The position numbers and the translations under genes were made by a program. The notes under the pieces were generated by a model. The model saw only the letters and a list, made by a program, of their open reading frames with translations, did not search any database and was not told the DNA's origin. A stretch of 50,941 nt of DNA from Candidatus Parachristensenella avicola (lineage in GTDB: Bacteria > Bacillota > Clostridia > Christensenellales > UMGS416). Location: the NCBI GenBank assembly GCA_904420205.1, contig CAJFUN010000020.1, positions 1 to 50,941 on the forward strand. The letters run 5' to 3'. Position 1 is the first letter of the stretch. Each line of letters starts with the position of its first letter. Below are positions 15,698 to 27,111 of the stretch, in pieces.

Positions 15698-16705
15698 TTG
15701 GGAAGGAGAGGCAGTCATCAGAAGGCGCCTGAGGGAAAGCGGGGCAGCCACCGGAAAGCGCCTGGAAGACGGGGCAGCCATCAGAAAGCGCCTACAATGT
15801 GGCAGCGGTTGTGGCCCATCGCGCTGGGCATCGCCACCGTAACGGCGGCGGTTATCCTATTGATCTTGTATGGGACGAGGCGCCTAACGCCCCTGAGGAC
15901 AGCGCCGGCGGAGGCTGCGCTGGCGATTACGGAATCGTCCAGCCCGGCGTCGGGGCAGAACAGGACGGCGACCGCGCAGACGTTGCCGGTTCAAACGGTG
16001 AGGACAAGCGCCGCAAAGACGGCTACGGCCAAGCCGACGCCTACGCCGTCGCCAACGCCGCAGCCCAGCCCGGTCGATCTGGACTATCCCTATTATATTG
16101 TGATCAATAAAGGCGCCCAGTTGGTCACCGTCTATACGGTGGATCGGGACGGCACCTATTCGCTGCCTGTGCGGTATATGATTTGCTCTACCGGCGAAAA
16201 CAACAAAACCCCCGACGGGCTGTTTAGAACCAAGACAAAGTACCGTTGGCAGCAGATGTTGGCCTCGACGCCTACCTATGCCCAGTATGCAACCCGTATC
16301 ACCGGGAGCTATCTTTTCCACTCGGTGAATTATACGGCCCGGCAACCGGATACGCTGAAGGTATCCAATTTTAATAATCTGGGGATACCCGACTCCGGCG
16401 GATGCGTGCGGCTGCAGGTAGCCGACGCGAAATGGATTTATGATAATGTGCCTGAGGGGACGCCGGTCAAGATTTATACAGGGCCGCCTCAGCCGGATAT
16501 TACCGTTAAACTGCTGCCTATCCCGCTGGACGAGTCGGCTAAGTGGGATCCGACCGATCCGGATCCGGATAATCCCATGAGGCGTAACGTGACAGGCGCG
16601 ACCGTGCTGAACACACCGTACCCCGGTGTGACGCCTGCGCCGCTGACGGAAACCTTTTCCAAGGATGTGCCGCGGGTGACCCGCACGCTGCCGCCGGGCA
16701 TTTGA
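15698..16705 (+). CDS. Membrane-anchored L,D-transpeptidase (YkuD)
   Basis: A 335-residue enzyme that would form 3-3 peptidoglycan cross-links or attach proteins to the wall. Order of parts: a basic cytoplasmic tail of three near-copies of RGSHQKAP, one membrane helix (IALGIATVTAAVILLILY), a Thr/Pro/Ala linker, then the YkuD domain from about residue 130. Active-site signature: His in the FHSVNY stretch, then SGGCVRL with the catalytic Cys. The C-terminal tail is Pro/Thr-rich. The frame is open from ATG 15650, but the promoter places that ATG at the transcript start. TTG 15698 follows GGGAGG and is favoured; ATG 15650 would add 16 residues. TGA ends it, and a strong terminator follows. Confidence 0.88.
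   Translation: MGRRGSHQKAPEGKRGSHRKAPGRRGSHQKAPTMWQRLWPIALGIATVTAAVILLILYGTRRLTPLRTAPAEAALAITESSSPASGQNRTATAQTLPVQTVRTSAAKTATAKPTPTPSPTPQPSPVDLDYPYYIVINKGAQLVTVYTVDRDGTYSLPVRYMICSTGENNKTPDGLFRTKTKYRWQQMLASTPTYAQYATRITGSYLFHSVNYTARQPDTLKVSNFNNLGIPDSGGCVRLQVADAKWIYDNVPEGTPVKIYTGPPQPDITVKLLPIPLDESAKWDPTDPDPDNPMRRNVTGATVLNTPYPGVTPAPLTETFSKDVPRVTRTLPPGI
15702..15793 (+). repeat. Three imperfect 30-bp coding repeats
   Basis: Three tandem copies of about 30 bases encode RGSHQKAP-like units at the N-terminus of the L,D-transpeptidase. Each ends in GCGCCT. Confidence 0.75.
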
Positions 16706-16733
16706 TTCACGCGGGAAACGCCAAATAGAACGC

Positions 16734-16773
16734 AAGCCTCCATATAGGTGCAGGCCTATATGGAGGCTTTTTG
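16734..16773 (+). terminator. Terminator of the L,D-transpeptidase gene
   Basis: A 14-bp perfect stem (16734-16747 with 16756-16769), 8-base loop, then TTT. Confidence 0.92.
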
Positions 16774-16884
16774 TAAAGCACGGATGACAAGAAGTGGATT
16801 GCGGCAGGGCCCCAACTGCGGCAGCGGTCGATGGGGATTCAAGCCTACGGGATACGGGACGCTCGGACGGATGACGGACATAAC

Positions 16885-16917
16885 AAAAGAAAAGGACGCC
16901 AGACAAGGCGTCCTTTT
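16885..16917 (-). terminator. Terminator of the SH3b-NlpC gene
   Basis: GGACGCC/GGCGTCC hairpin flanked by A's and T's on both sides. On the minus strand it lies just past the stop at 16932. Confidence 0.88.
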
Positions 16918-16931
16918 GCTGATTGATCCCG

Positions 16932-19760
16932 TTATGTCAGAAGATTGGGGCGGCGGGCGGAAGTAAAGGTTTTATTCTGCGTTTCCACGGTAACAACGAC
17001 GTTATTACTTCCGCTGCTGCAGTGGGCAATGCGTAGCTGGCCGCCGCCAAGATTTTCCACAACGATTCCGACATGATTAACACCGCTCATCTTAAACACC
17101 AGGTCGCCTACCTGGGCGTCCGACCACTGGATAGCGGTCGATGCGGCGTATTGCGAATTGGTATTCAGCCCTAATTCATGCTTTACCTGGCTATCGGTAA
17201 AGCCGGCGTTTCGGAATACCCAATAGACGTATCCGGAGCAGTCCAAGCCAAAGCGCCGCAGCGTTCCGGTGGTTGGGCTGCCGGAGGCGGTAACCGTCGT
17301 CAAAAGCCCCCAATTGCTATCCCAACCCACGGTATAACTTTTACCGCCCCAGAAATAGGGTACGCGGTCCTCCAAGGATAGGGCATGCAAAGCAATCTGA
17401 TACTGGCGGGTGCTGAGATCGCTAGGAATGGTAGCGGCGATGGCGTCCAATTCCTGCTGCGTGGGCGCTTGAATAGCCGAGGGGCCGGATTCCAATTTAT
17501 CCAGTGTGACATAGGCGGCGGATACATAGGCCTGCGCCGTATGCTTCTCTCCGAAATAAATCTGATACCAATCGCCCTTTACGCCGAGAATTGACACGCG
17601 GGTTCCGTTTTCAAGTTTCCCAAGAATCGTATACGTCGTATCAGGGCCGGAACGAACGTTTAATGCCGAGGCCGATACCCGACCGGTATATAGCGTATCA
17701 GGGTCAGCGCTTGTAGTGCCTTCGGGCTGGAAGGAGATATAAGCGGCAGAGATATACCGCAGCTCGCCGGCATATTGAATCTGATACCAATCGCCGGTAA
17801 GGCCGGTCACCTGCAGGAAGGTTCCGCTATTCACGCTGGATACCTGCGGGAAGTTGGTGCCGGGGCCGGTACGAATGCGAACGTTATCGCCTGTTACAAT
17901 GCCGACAGCCATAGGCGTTGGGCTAGGCTCAACGGAGGGACTGGGCTCGACCGAGGGACTGGGCTCGACCGAAGGGCTGGGTTCGACCGAAGGGCTGGGT
18001 TCGACCGAAGGACTGGGCTCAACCGAAGGACTGGGCTCGACCGAGGGACTGGGTTCAACCGAAGGGCTAGGCTCGACCGAAGGGCTGGGCTCAACCGAAG
18101 GGCTGGGCTCGACCGAAGGACTAGGCTCGACCGAAGGGCTGGGCTCGACCGAAGGACTGGGTTCGACCGAAGGGCTGGGCTCAACGGAAGGACTGGGTTC
18201 GACCGAAGGGCTGGGCTCAACGGAAGGACTGGGTTCGACCGAAGGGCTGGGCTCAACGGAGGGACTGGGCCCAACGGAAGGGCTGGGCTCAACCGAAGGA
18301 CTGGGCCCAACGGAGGGGCTGGGTTCAACCGAGGGGCTGGGTTCAACCGAGGGGCTGGGTTCAACGGAGGGGTTGGGTTCAACCGGAGCAAACACGACAT
18401 AATCTGCCGATATATATCCATCGCGGCCCTGATAGTTAATCCGATAGAAATTATTTACCTTCTCATAGCAGATTACGCGGCTTCCATCGGATAGCGAGCC
18501 AATTCGCGAAGATGACGTGGAGGGACCGGAGCGCACATTCAAGCTGCTGGCATGCACCACGCCTTCACGGGGATCGGCGGGAGATTCTAACTTGAGGTAA
18601 ACGCCCAGCACATAACCTGTCGTGCTTCCAGTGGAGATTTTGTACCAATCGCCGCTGGCGCCCAACACAGTGACCACAGCATTCTGCTTCAGACTGGCAA
18701 CCTTTGCATATCCTGTGCCAGGGCCGGAGCGTACGTTCAAACTGGTAGCGAGCACACGGCCCATCACGGTCTGCCCAGGGGAGGAAGTAGGCGTGGGACT
18801 GGCGGAGGGCGTACCGCCGCCTAACTTGATATACGCCTTGGAGACATAACCAACGCCAGAGCCATATTGGATCTTATAAAAGTCGCCGGACGCGCCGATA
18901 ATGGTAACCTGTGCGCCTCGGGACAGGCGGCCAATGGCGCTGTAGTTTGTACCGGGGCCGGAGCGCACGTTCAAGCTGGTGGAAACATTGACGACGCCGG
19001 TTTGGTTCATGGGCGTGTCAGTGGGATCGGGTGCGGCTTCCGTCAGGCGGATATAGTCCTTGGAGACATAGCCGGAGCCGGATCCATACTCAATCTTATA
19101 GAAGTTACCGGATTCGCCGATAATCGTGACCTGGGCACCCCGGGACAGGGAACCGATGGGGCTGTAATTTGTGCCAGGGCCGGAGCGCACGTTCAGGCTG
19201 GTGGAAACATTGACGACGCCGGTTTGGTTCATGGGCGTGTCGGTGGGATCGGGCGCGGCCTCCGCCAGGCGGATATAGTCCTTGGAAACATAGCCGGAGC
19301 CGGATCCATATTGAATCTTGTAGAAGTTACCGGATTCACCGATAATCGTGACCTGGGCACCCCGGGATAGGGAACCGATGCGGCTGTAGTTTGTGCCAGG
19401 GCCGGAGCGCACGTTCAGGCTGGAAGCCTGAACGGTTCCTTGCTGGGTGCTGACGGTTTCGCCATCGTCGGCCTGCTTCAAATACCGGCTGGAAACATAG
19501 CCTGTGCGGCCGTCCGCCTCAATGCGGGACCATCCGTTGGATTCCGAGATCACGGTTACACGATCCCCATGATGTAGGCGGCCGATAATTGCGGCAGACG
19601 TGCTGGCGGATGCCCGCACATTCAGCGTCGAATCGCTTTGCTCCAGCGATACGACGGCAGTTCCCTCCGCATAGGCGACAGGTATCGCGGCGACCGGAGC
19701 TGCCAGCGCTAAGGCTATGGCAGCCGCGGCGGCCTTCACCGCCCAGGGCTTCGTATGCAT
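16932..19760 (-). CDS. Secreted SH3b-repeat NlpC/P60 peptidoglycan endopeptidase
   Basis: A 942-residue exported wall hydrolase. The N-terminal signal peptide ends near the AYAEG region (about residue 31). Six bacterial SH3 (SH3b) units follow, recognisable by [10 protein letters not shown] long low-complexity stretch built from Pro-Ser-Val-Glu-Pro-Ser comes next (about 25 units), then two more SH3b units. The C-terminal NlpC/P60 domain carries catalytic Cys841 (LDCSGYVYW), His896 (NHVGIV) and a third polar residue near IAHCSSG. It should cut stem peptides, with SH3b units binding wall. The frame is open up to 19820, but ATG 19760 follows AAGGGGG and begins a proper signal. Three SH3b copies are 222-bp near-identical repeats. 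The flexible linker may span the wall. Confidence 0.93.
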   Translation of the reverse strand: MHTKPWAVKAAAAAIALALAAPVAAIPVAYAEGTAVVSLEQSDSTLNVRASASTSAAIIGRLHHGDRVTVISESNGWSRIEADGRTGYVSSRYLKQADDGETVSTQQGTVQASSLNVRSGPGTNYSRIGSLSRGAQVTIIGESGNFYKIQYGSGSGYVSKDYIRLAEAAPDPTDTPMNQTGVVNVSTSLNVRSGPGTNYSPIGSLSRGAQVTIIGESGNFYKIEYGSGSGYVSKDYIRLTEAAPDPTDTPMNQTGVVNVSTSLNVRSGPGTNYSAIGRLSRGAQVTIIGASGDFYKIQYGSGVGYVSKAYIKLGGGTPSASPTPTSSPGQTVMGRVLATSLNVRSGPGTGYAKVASLKQNAVVTVLGASGDWYKISTGSTTGYVLGVYLKLESPADPREGVVHASSLNVRSGPSTSSSRIGSLSDGSRVICYEKVNNFYRINYQGRDGYISADYVVFAPVEPNPSVEPSPSVEPSPSVEPSPSVGPSPSVEPSPSVGPSPSVEPSPSVEPSPSVEPSPSVEPSPSVEPSPSVEPSPSVEPSPSVEPSPSVEPSPSVEPSPSVEPSPSVEPSPSVEPSPSVEPSPSVEPSPSVEPSPSVEPSPSVEPSPSVEPSPTPMAVGIVTGDNVRIRTGPGTNFPQVSSVNSGTFLQVTGLTGDWYQIQYAGELRYISAAYISFQPEGTTSADPDTLYTGRVSASALNVRSGPDTTYTILGKLENGTRVSILGVKGDWYQIYFGEKHTAQAYVSAAYVTLDKLESGPSAIQAPTQQELDAIAATIPSDLSTRQYQIALHALSLEDRVPYFWGGKSYTVGWDSNWGLLTTVTASGSPTTGTLRRFGLDCSGYVYWVFRNAGFTDSQVKHELGLNTNSQYAASTAIQWSDAQVGDLVFKMSGVNHVGIVVENLGGGQLRIAHCSSGSNNVVVTVETQNKTFTSARRPNLLT
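17918..18390 (-). repeat. 18-bp coding minisatellite (PSVEPS repeat)
   Basis: About 25 tandem copies of an 18-base unit, each varying at third positions or between Glu and Gly (SVEP, SVGP). Parts show a 36-base pair period (18168-18250). It lies wholly inside the SH3b-NlpC gene and is open on both strands, which creates long false frames on the + strand. Confidence 0.92.
18780..19431 (-). repeat. Three 222-bp SH3b repeats
   Basis: The same GTTCA(A/G)GCTG landmark recurs at 18969, 19191 and 19413, exactly 222 bases apart, and the surrounding DNA is nearly identical. This points to recent internal duplication. Confidence 0.88.
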
Positions 19761-19965
19761 AGCTGTTCCCCCTTTATATCCCAATGTATCTATTTTATCG
19801 GATTTCCACTCAAGAAGCAACCCGGTAATCGATGGAAGGGGAGACGGAGCACGTGGTTTCTGAAGGATAACGCGGCTCGTCCAATCCTATAGGCAGAAAT
19901 TCGCCGAATATACACAGAGCACGGCTATAGAATGGAGAAAAGAAGAAGGCCGAACCGATTAATGA

Positions 19966-20015
19966 TATAAAAGACGCGCGATATGCGCGCAAATGAAAGC
20001 GGACATATCGCGCGT
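19966..20015 (-). terminator. Terminator of the 20020-21153 gene
   Basis: A 12-bp perfect stem (19974-19985 with 20004-20015) followed on the minus strand by CTTTTAT. Confidence 0.82.
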
Positions 20016-20019
20016 GACG

Positions 20020-21153
20020 CTATTGCTCCTTCACCGAGTTGAGAAAGTCATAGACGTCCTGCCACGTATAGGGGGCCTCGAAGCTAATGAGTACGATTAA
20101 CTGGCGGCTGCCCAGCCGCCGGGAGCATTTGAGGCCGAAAGAAGCGTCGTCTTGGGCGAGCTCCGGGGCGGCAAGCCCCTTGAAAAGAGGCGCATCCTGC
20201 AGCTCGGGATAATCGCGATGCGGATCGTGCTCAGCCGAATAAGATATTAGCGCCCAGTGGCAAATGAACTGCTTATCGCCCAGCACCATCCAGGGGCCGT
20301 CCTGTCCATGGCGGGACTCGAAATGGCCGGGGTGCACCCAGCTGAAGCCACCCATCTCATGGCGCAGCGGTTCGCGGCGGTAGCCAATCATGCCCCAGGA
20401 TAGCGGGGGATTAGACAGCGCAGCCGGTATCCGGCCGGCCATCTGCGCACAGCGCGCATATTCCTCAAGGGGCAGGGGCAGGGATGGATGAAGCTTAGCT
20501 GCGCGCTCCAGGTCGACGCATACCTGCTCGGCCAGCGCCTGTTCGTCTTCACGCAGATAAGTGATTTCATTTTGCAGCAGAAAGAGCGCTTCATTGCGGA
20601 AGAATACGCCGTCCTCTGCCGTATGGGGGGCCATATAAAAGTCCTCCATAAGCGCGTCCATATCCTCGCGGCAGCGAGCCATAAACTGGCTGCGCCCCCA
20701 GCGGGAGAGTGGCCCGGCTACACCGGCCCCCTCCTCCAGCGAATAACCGGGCAGGGCCCAATGCACCTGCATACGGGCGTTGACCGGCTGCGCCGCCAGC
20801 TCCCGGGCAATGTCGGAGATCTCCTGCTGATAGAACCGGATCAGGCGGGCCGGATCCATATCCCGCGCATACTGAGAGGGATCTTCCATTTTATAGGTAA
20901 CCTTCAACTCGGCGGCAAGATCCTTGAGCAGCTCATAAAATGCGATATGCAGGCCAGGCCCGTGAATTTGCGTTTCAACGGAGAAACGCCATTGCCATCC
21001 GGCTTTTTTTACCCGAATTTCCGCGCCGGTCATGGGGGTAAGCACCAATATGCCGTCGGGGCGCGAATGCCCGCCCCGGGCGAACAGCGCCTGTTCCAGC
21101 CGACGGCGGCTAAGGGGAAACTTTCTTCGGGTGGTGGCGGCAATCTCGATCAT
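20020..21153 (-). CDS. Uncharacterised cytoplasmic protein, divergent from lacZ
   Basis: A 377-residue protein with no signal peptide or membrane segment and no family I recognise. Visible features: a basic start (TTRRKFPLSRRRLEQALF), a strand-turn-strand set (EIRVKKAGWQWRFSVETQIHGPG), a helical middle rich in Glu/Arg (FYQQEISDIARELAAQ and REDMDALMEDFY), and a C-terminal half with many aromatic and His residues (FSWVHPGHFESRHG, HDPHRDYPELQD). The frame is open to 21249, but AAGGAG lies six bases before ATG 21153 and the -10 box sits at 21187-21192, so 21153 is the start. Divergence from lacZ suggests, but does not show, a link to sugar metabolism. Confidence 0.8.
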   Translation of the reverse strand: MIEIAATTRRKFPLSRRRLEQALFARGGHSRPDGILVLTPMTGAEIRVKKAGWQWRFSVETQIHGPGLHIAFYELLKDLAAELKVTYKMEDPSQYARDMDPARLIRFYQQEISDIARELAAQPVNARMQVHWALPGYSLEEGAGVAGPLSRWGRSQFMARCREDMDALMEDFYMAPHTAEDGVFFRNEALFLLQNEITYLREDEQALAEQVCVDLERAAKLHPSLPLPLEEYARCAQMAGRIPAALSNPPLSWGMIGYRREPLRHEMGGFSWVHPGHFESRHGQDGPWMVLGDKQFICHWALISYSAEHDPHRDYPELQDAPLFKGLAAPELAQDDASFGLKCSRRLGSRQLIVLISFEAPYTWQDVYDFLNSVKEQ

Positions 21154-21186
21154 GGCGAACTCCTTCATTGTTTGGGAATAAGTCAT

Positions 21187-21224
21187 ATTATAGCATGGTT
21201 CTTGGCGCGGAAATAGGGTATAAT
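21187..21224. promoter_or_regulatory. Divergent -10 boxes for the unknown gene and lacZ
   Basis: TATAAT on the minus strand at 21187-21192 and TATAAT on the + strand at 21219-21224. Neither has a good -35 box at the usual spacing, so an activator or relaxed promoters may be involved. Confidence 0.55.
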
Positions 21225-21251
21225 GATGACGATATTGTAACTTAACCATGA

Positions 21252-24341
<3,090 letters not shown>

Positions 24342-24559
24342 GCAGCTCCCGCCAAAGATAACCGGATAAGACGCAGTCATGCCCGACACCAGAAATAAGG
24401 GCGCTTCGCATAATTTTTCACAAGTCCCAAGGGCGCGAGGCGACCTATGCACGCTTTAGGGTGGGAAAGAGCGCCGCATTTTGCGGCTCCCGCTATGACC
24501 TATAGCTAAGCCAGACGGGCTGACGCTTAACGGCATTTGCTTGTCCATGGCGGGCAAGT

Positions 24560-24605
24560 GGGAAAAAAGCATCAGAGATCTAGGATGTCTCTGATGCTTT
24601 TTACA
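24560..24605. terminator. Terminator downstream of lacZ
   Basis: An 11-bp perfect stem (24568-24578 with 24588-24598), A's on the left and T's on the right, 226 bases past the lacZ stop. Confidence 0.85.
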
Positions 24606-25020
24606 TTTAACAAAGAAGATTCTCTGCCGGAAAGAGCAAAGAAGCTATATGGTTTAGGAAAGCTCCCGCAGCCCCAAAATGCTGCGGCGCTGGGATAACC
24701 CCAACAAAGATAAGAGAAAGGGTTCAACACCGGAAAAGGATATCCTGAGATTAGGGCCGCGCATCGTAGCGTCACCCATATTCCACCTCAATAGAAGGCA
24801 TTTAAAATGATGAAGCCAAAGAAAATGTAGTTTGCTGATTGCGGTTAGGCATGCGGATAGAAGGTAGAAGTAGGGGAATCGGTATTTTCATGCGCGAGGA
24901 AATTACGCGATAGCGGGGAGGAACAGGCGTGGATCCTAGAACATGTGAAGAACCAGTCCATGGAAGGCCAGATTGAAGAAGTTCATTGACCAATTTGTGC
25001 TCAATGGGCATGCAAAGACA
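24606..25020. other. Gene-free stretch of about 400 bases
   Basis: Only short unsupported frames in all six readings, without ribosome-binding sites or recognisable products. Nothing like a tRNA or known RNA is seen. Together with 24342-24560 this leaves about 0.8 kb between lacZ and the next gene. Confidence 0.5.
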
Positions 25021-25026
25021 TAAACG

Positions 25027-25095
25027 AAGCCCCTTAAGGGGGCTGCATAAGTCGACCATGCAATAGTCGGTCACTTGCGATCCCTTAAGGGGCTT
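25027..25095. repeat. Inverted repeat with palindromic arms
   Basis: AAGCCCCTTAAGGG (25027-25040) is inverted at 25082-25095, and each arm contains the palindrome CCCTTAAGGG. A smaller GACC...GGTC pairing lies in the 41-base loop. It is 71 bases past the stop of the minus-strand lipoprotein gene. It may end that transcript but lacks a T run on either side. Confidence 0.7.
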
Positions 25096-25165
25096 TGTTG
25101 CCTGTATGATACCTTTCCCCCAATGCCTTATGCCTCGGCAAAGTCGAGGGCATGCCTTTCCGGGG

Positions 25166-26872
25166 CTACGCGGCTTGCTTTTCACGAGTTTCGTTTTCTA
25201 CGGATTCCACAATGGTTACGTCGCTTACAAATCGGGTGATGCTCCAGAGCATTTCTTCTGCCTCAAGCCAGGCCTGATCGTTGGCCGGGCGGCCATACTT
25301 TCCCGGCGCTAGCCCCTCTGGATCCTCTACGCAAAACCACAGTGCTCCGCCTTGGCGGCGATATCCCACCACCACAAAGCAGTGGCCGCTGGAAGCAAGA
25401 TCCCAGGAGCTGAATTGACACATTACGACGTTTCCTGCATCCAGCGCGCTGATGAGATTCTCACGGGTGGGAAGCGCGGTATGATAAGGGACGCCATATT
25501 CCTCCAACTGCTCATGCACCATATACATATACCAACCCTCGGTAATATGGGGATATTTTTGCCGCAGCTCATCGGGGGTGACGGAGGAGGTTGGATCACG
25601 CCATTTGAGCACCATGCAGACCATAGCAGGCATGCAATTTACCGCGGCATAGGGGCTGCCATCCTGCTGGTTGACATAAATCGAATAACTGGGTAGGTTA
25701 ATGACCTCTTTTGCCGAGGAATCATCGGGTGCGGTAAAGGCGGCATAATGCGCTGAAAGCCGGGCGGCGCGGGACACGGCATCCTGATAGGTGGCCAAAT
25801 CGGTATAGACTGTCCCGGCGTCAGCCGCCTGCCCCTCGTCAAGGCCGGGATAGAGCGCGGCCGGGCCGTCGCGATATGCCAGATAGAACTGATTGAGCAG
25901 CTCCGGCATCAGATCGATCCGCACAGGCTGATCCGGTGAAAAGGAGGAATAGTCCGGATAGCCGCTCATCAGCTGATAGTAGCTGACAAAAGCCAGCGTA
26001 TCGGCGATATCCGCGCTGATATCGGAAAATATCAGTGGCTCAGCGCCTTCAGGCAGGCGATCGACGGCATAGTGCTGGGTATACGCTTGCTTAAAGGCAA
26101 GCGCCAAATCTAGCCGGGTCATGGGCCCATTGCTACCGGAAAAGGGCGCTGCTTCCATGCCGGTCACAAGGGGCCAAAGCTCCGCCGCATCCTGTAGGGT
26201 GGCGCTGCGTCCGGCCTTCAGCAGCACACGGCTTTCCAGGGCCTGGACGGTAGCGCTGACGAAAGACTGAAATTGATAGACGGTCAGCTCCTGTTCCAAT
26301 TGGGCGGCTTCATCCATATCTTCAGCTCCCCAGTAAGGCTCCAAATCCATTTCCAGGGCTTGGCGCAGCAGGGTGCTGTGGATATGGGGATCGATGCGGT
26401 CCGCGTTGATCTCATAGCCGGTTTGCTCGATCACACCCAAAAGCAGCGACAATGCGTCGGATTTGCGGGCGGGCTGGCCGTAGCGGGCAAGGTCCACCCG
26501 CTGGCCTGCGCGAGCCAGCAAGACAGCGTTATCCATGAAGGCACGGTCGCGTAGCGCATCGGGCGCCAGCGTGCCGGTCCATTCGCCGTTTAATAAGGTC
26601 AGCTCGGGGAGCACCAAGGCGCCGGAGCCTTCGCTTGGCACCAGGCGGCGCAGCAGCAGGTTATCCTGGCGCTGCTGAACAAGCTCCATGCCCGTGGGAA
26701 TCAATCCATCCAGCGCACGGGCTGCACGTTCCAGGGCAGAAGCGCCCTCGGGCGTCGCGGTTGCAGTGGAATTGGGTGCGGACGGAGACGTTGCCTGTGG
26801 AGGGGCTGCGGTGCAGCTGGTGAAAAGAAGCAAGACGGCCAACAGCGCGGGCGCAATACGCCAATATTTCAT
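25166..26872 (-). CDS. Lipoprotein with SLH-like and C39-like peptidase domains
   Basis: A 568-residue surface lipoprotein (hydrophobic signal, lipobox FTSC, Cys at residue 20) with a Ser/Thr/Ala/Pro linker. Residues about 45-235 are helical. Residues about 245-340 resemble a surface-layer-homology segment (MTRLDLALAFKQAY, FSDISADIADTLAFVSYYQLMSGYPD). From about residue 395 a C39_2-like papain-fold domain is suggested by AVNCMPAMVCMVLKW (Cys413), GHCFVVVGYRR (His497) and FCVEDPEG (Asp). The usual CGPA motif at the Cys is NCMPA here, so activity is uncertain. GAGGAGG precedes the ATG. It may process a peptide or wall component outside the cell; no target is visible nearby. Confidence 0.84.
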   Translation of the reverse strand: MKYWRIAPALLAVLLLFTSCTAAPPQATSPSAPNSTATATPEGASALERAARALDGLIPTGMELVQQRQDNLLLRRLVPSEGSGALVLPELTLLNGEWTGTLAPDALRDRAFMDNAVLLARAGQRVDLARYGQPARKSDALSLLLGVIEQTGYEINADRIDPHIHSTLLRQALEMDLEPYWGAEDMDEAAQLEQELTVYQFQSFVSATVQALESRVLLKAGRSATLQDAAELWPLVTGMEAAPFSGSNGPMTRLDLALAFKQAYTQHYAVDRLPEGAEPLIFSDISADIADTLAFVSYYQLMSGYPDYSSFSPDQPVRIDLMPELLNQFYLAYRDGPAALYPGLDEGQAADAGTVYTDLATYQDAVSRAARLSAHYAAFTAPDDSSAKEVINLPSYSIYVNQQDGSPYAAVNCMPAMVCMVLKWRDPTSSVTPDELRQKYPHITEGWYMYMVHEQLEEYGVPYHTALPTRENLISALDAGNVVMCQFSSWDLASSGHCFVVVGYRRQGGALWFCVEDPEGLAPGKYGRPANDQAWLEAEEMLWSITRFVSDVTIVESVENETREKQAA

Positions 26873-27021
26873 GATGCCTCCTCAAATTAGTCTACATGTA
26901 TTATAGGGTATTCTTCCACAAAAGGACAGAGCGAACCAGTGAAAAATTTCCAGGTGGCGTACGACGGCAAAATGACACGCACTGAATGCCAACAAAGGCG
27001 GCATGCGATAAAAGATTGCGG

Positions 27022-27050
27022 TTGAAGGATCGTAAAATCCCTCCTATAAT
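27022..27050 (+). promoter_or_regulatory. Sigma-A promoter of the lysis pair
   Basis: TTGAAG (27022-27027), 17-base spacer, TATAAT (27045-27050). Transcription should start near 27057. Confidence 0.85.
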
Positions 27051-27051
27051 G

Positions 27052-27087
27052 AAAATACCGCACGGATTGCCCGGGCGGTATTTTTTA
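27052..27087 (+). terminator. Terminator-like hairpin between promoter and endolysin start
   Basis: A 10-bp stem (27052-27061 with 27075-27084) and T6 lie just after the -10 box and before AAGGAG. No upstream + gene needs ending here. See findings. Confidence 0.8.
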
Positions 27088-27111
27088 TGTGAAAAAGGAG
27101 ATGAAACATAG

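Noticed and set aside
17918..18390. CRISPR-like array
   Set aside because: The units are contiguous 18-base coding repeats without unique spacers, and the frame is kept throughout.
17854..18402. Long + strand frame of GLGSTE repeats (and a second one in another frame)
   Set aside because: It is the reverse reading of the 18-bp minisatellite in the SH3b-NlpC gene, which is clearly the coding strand.
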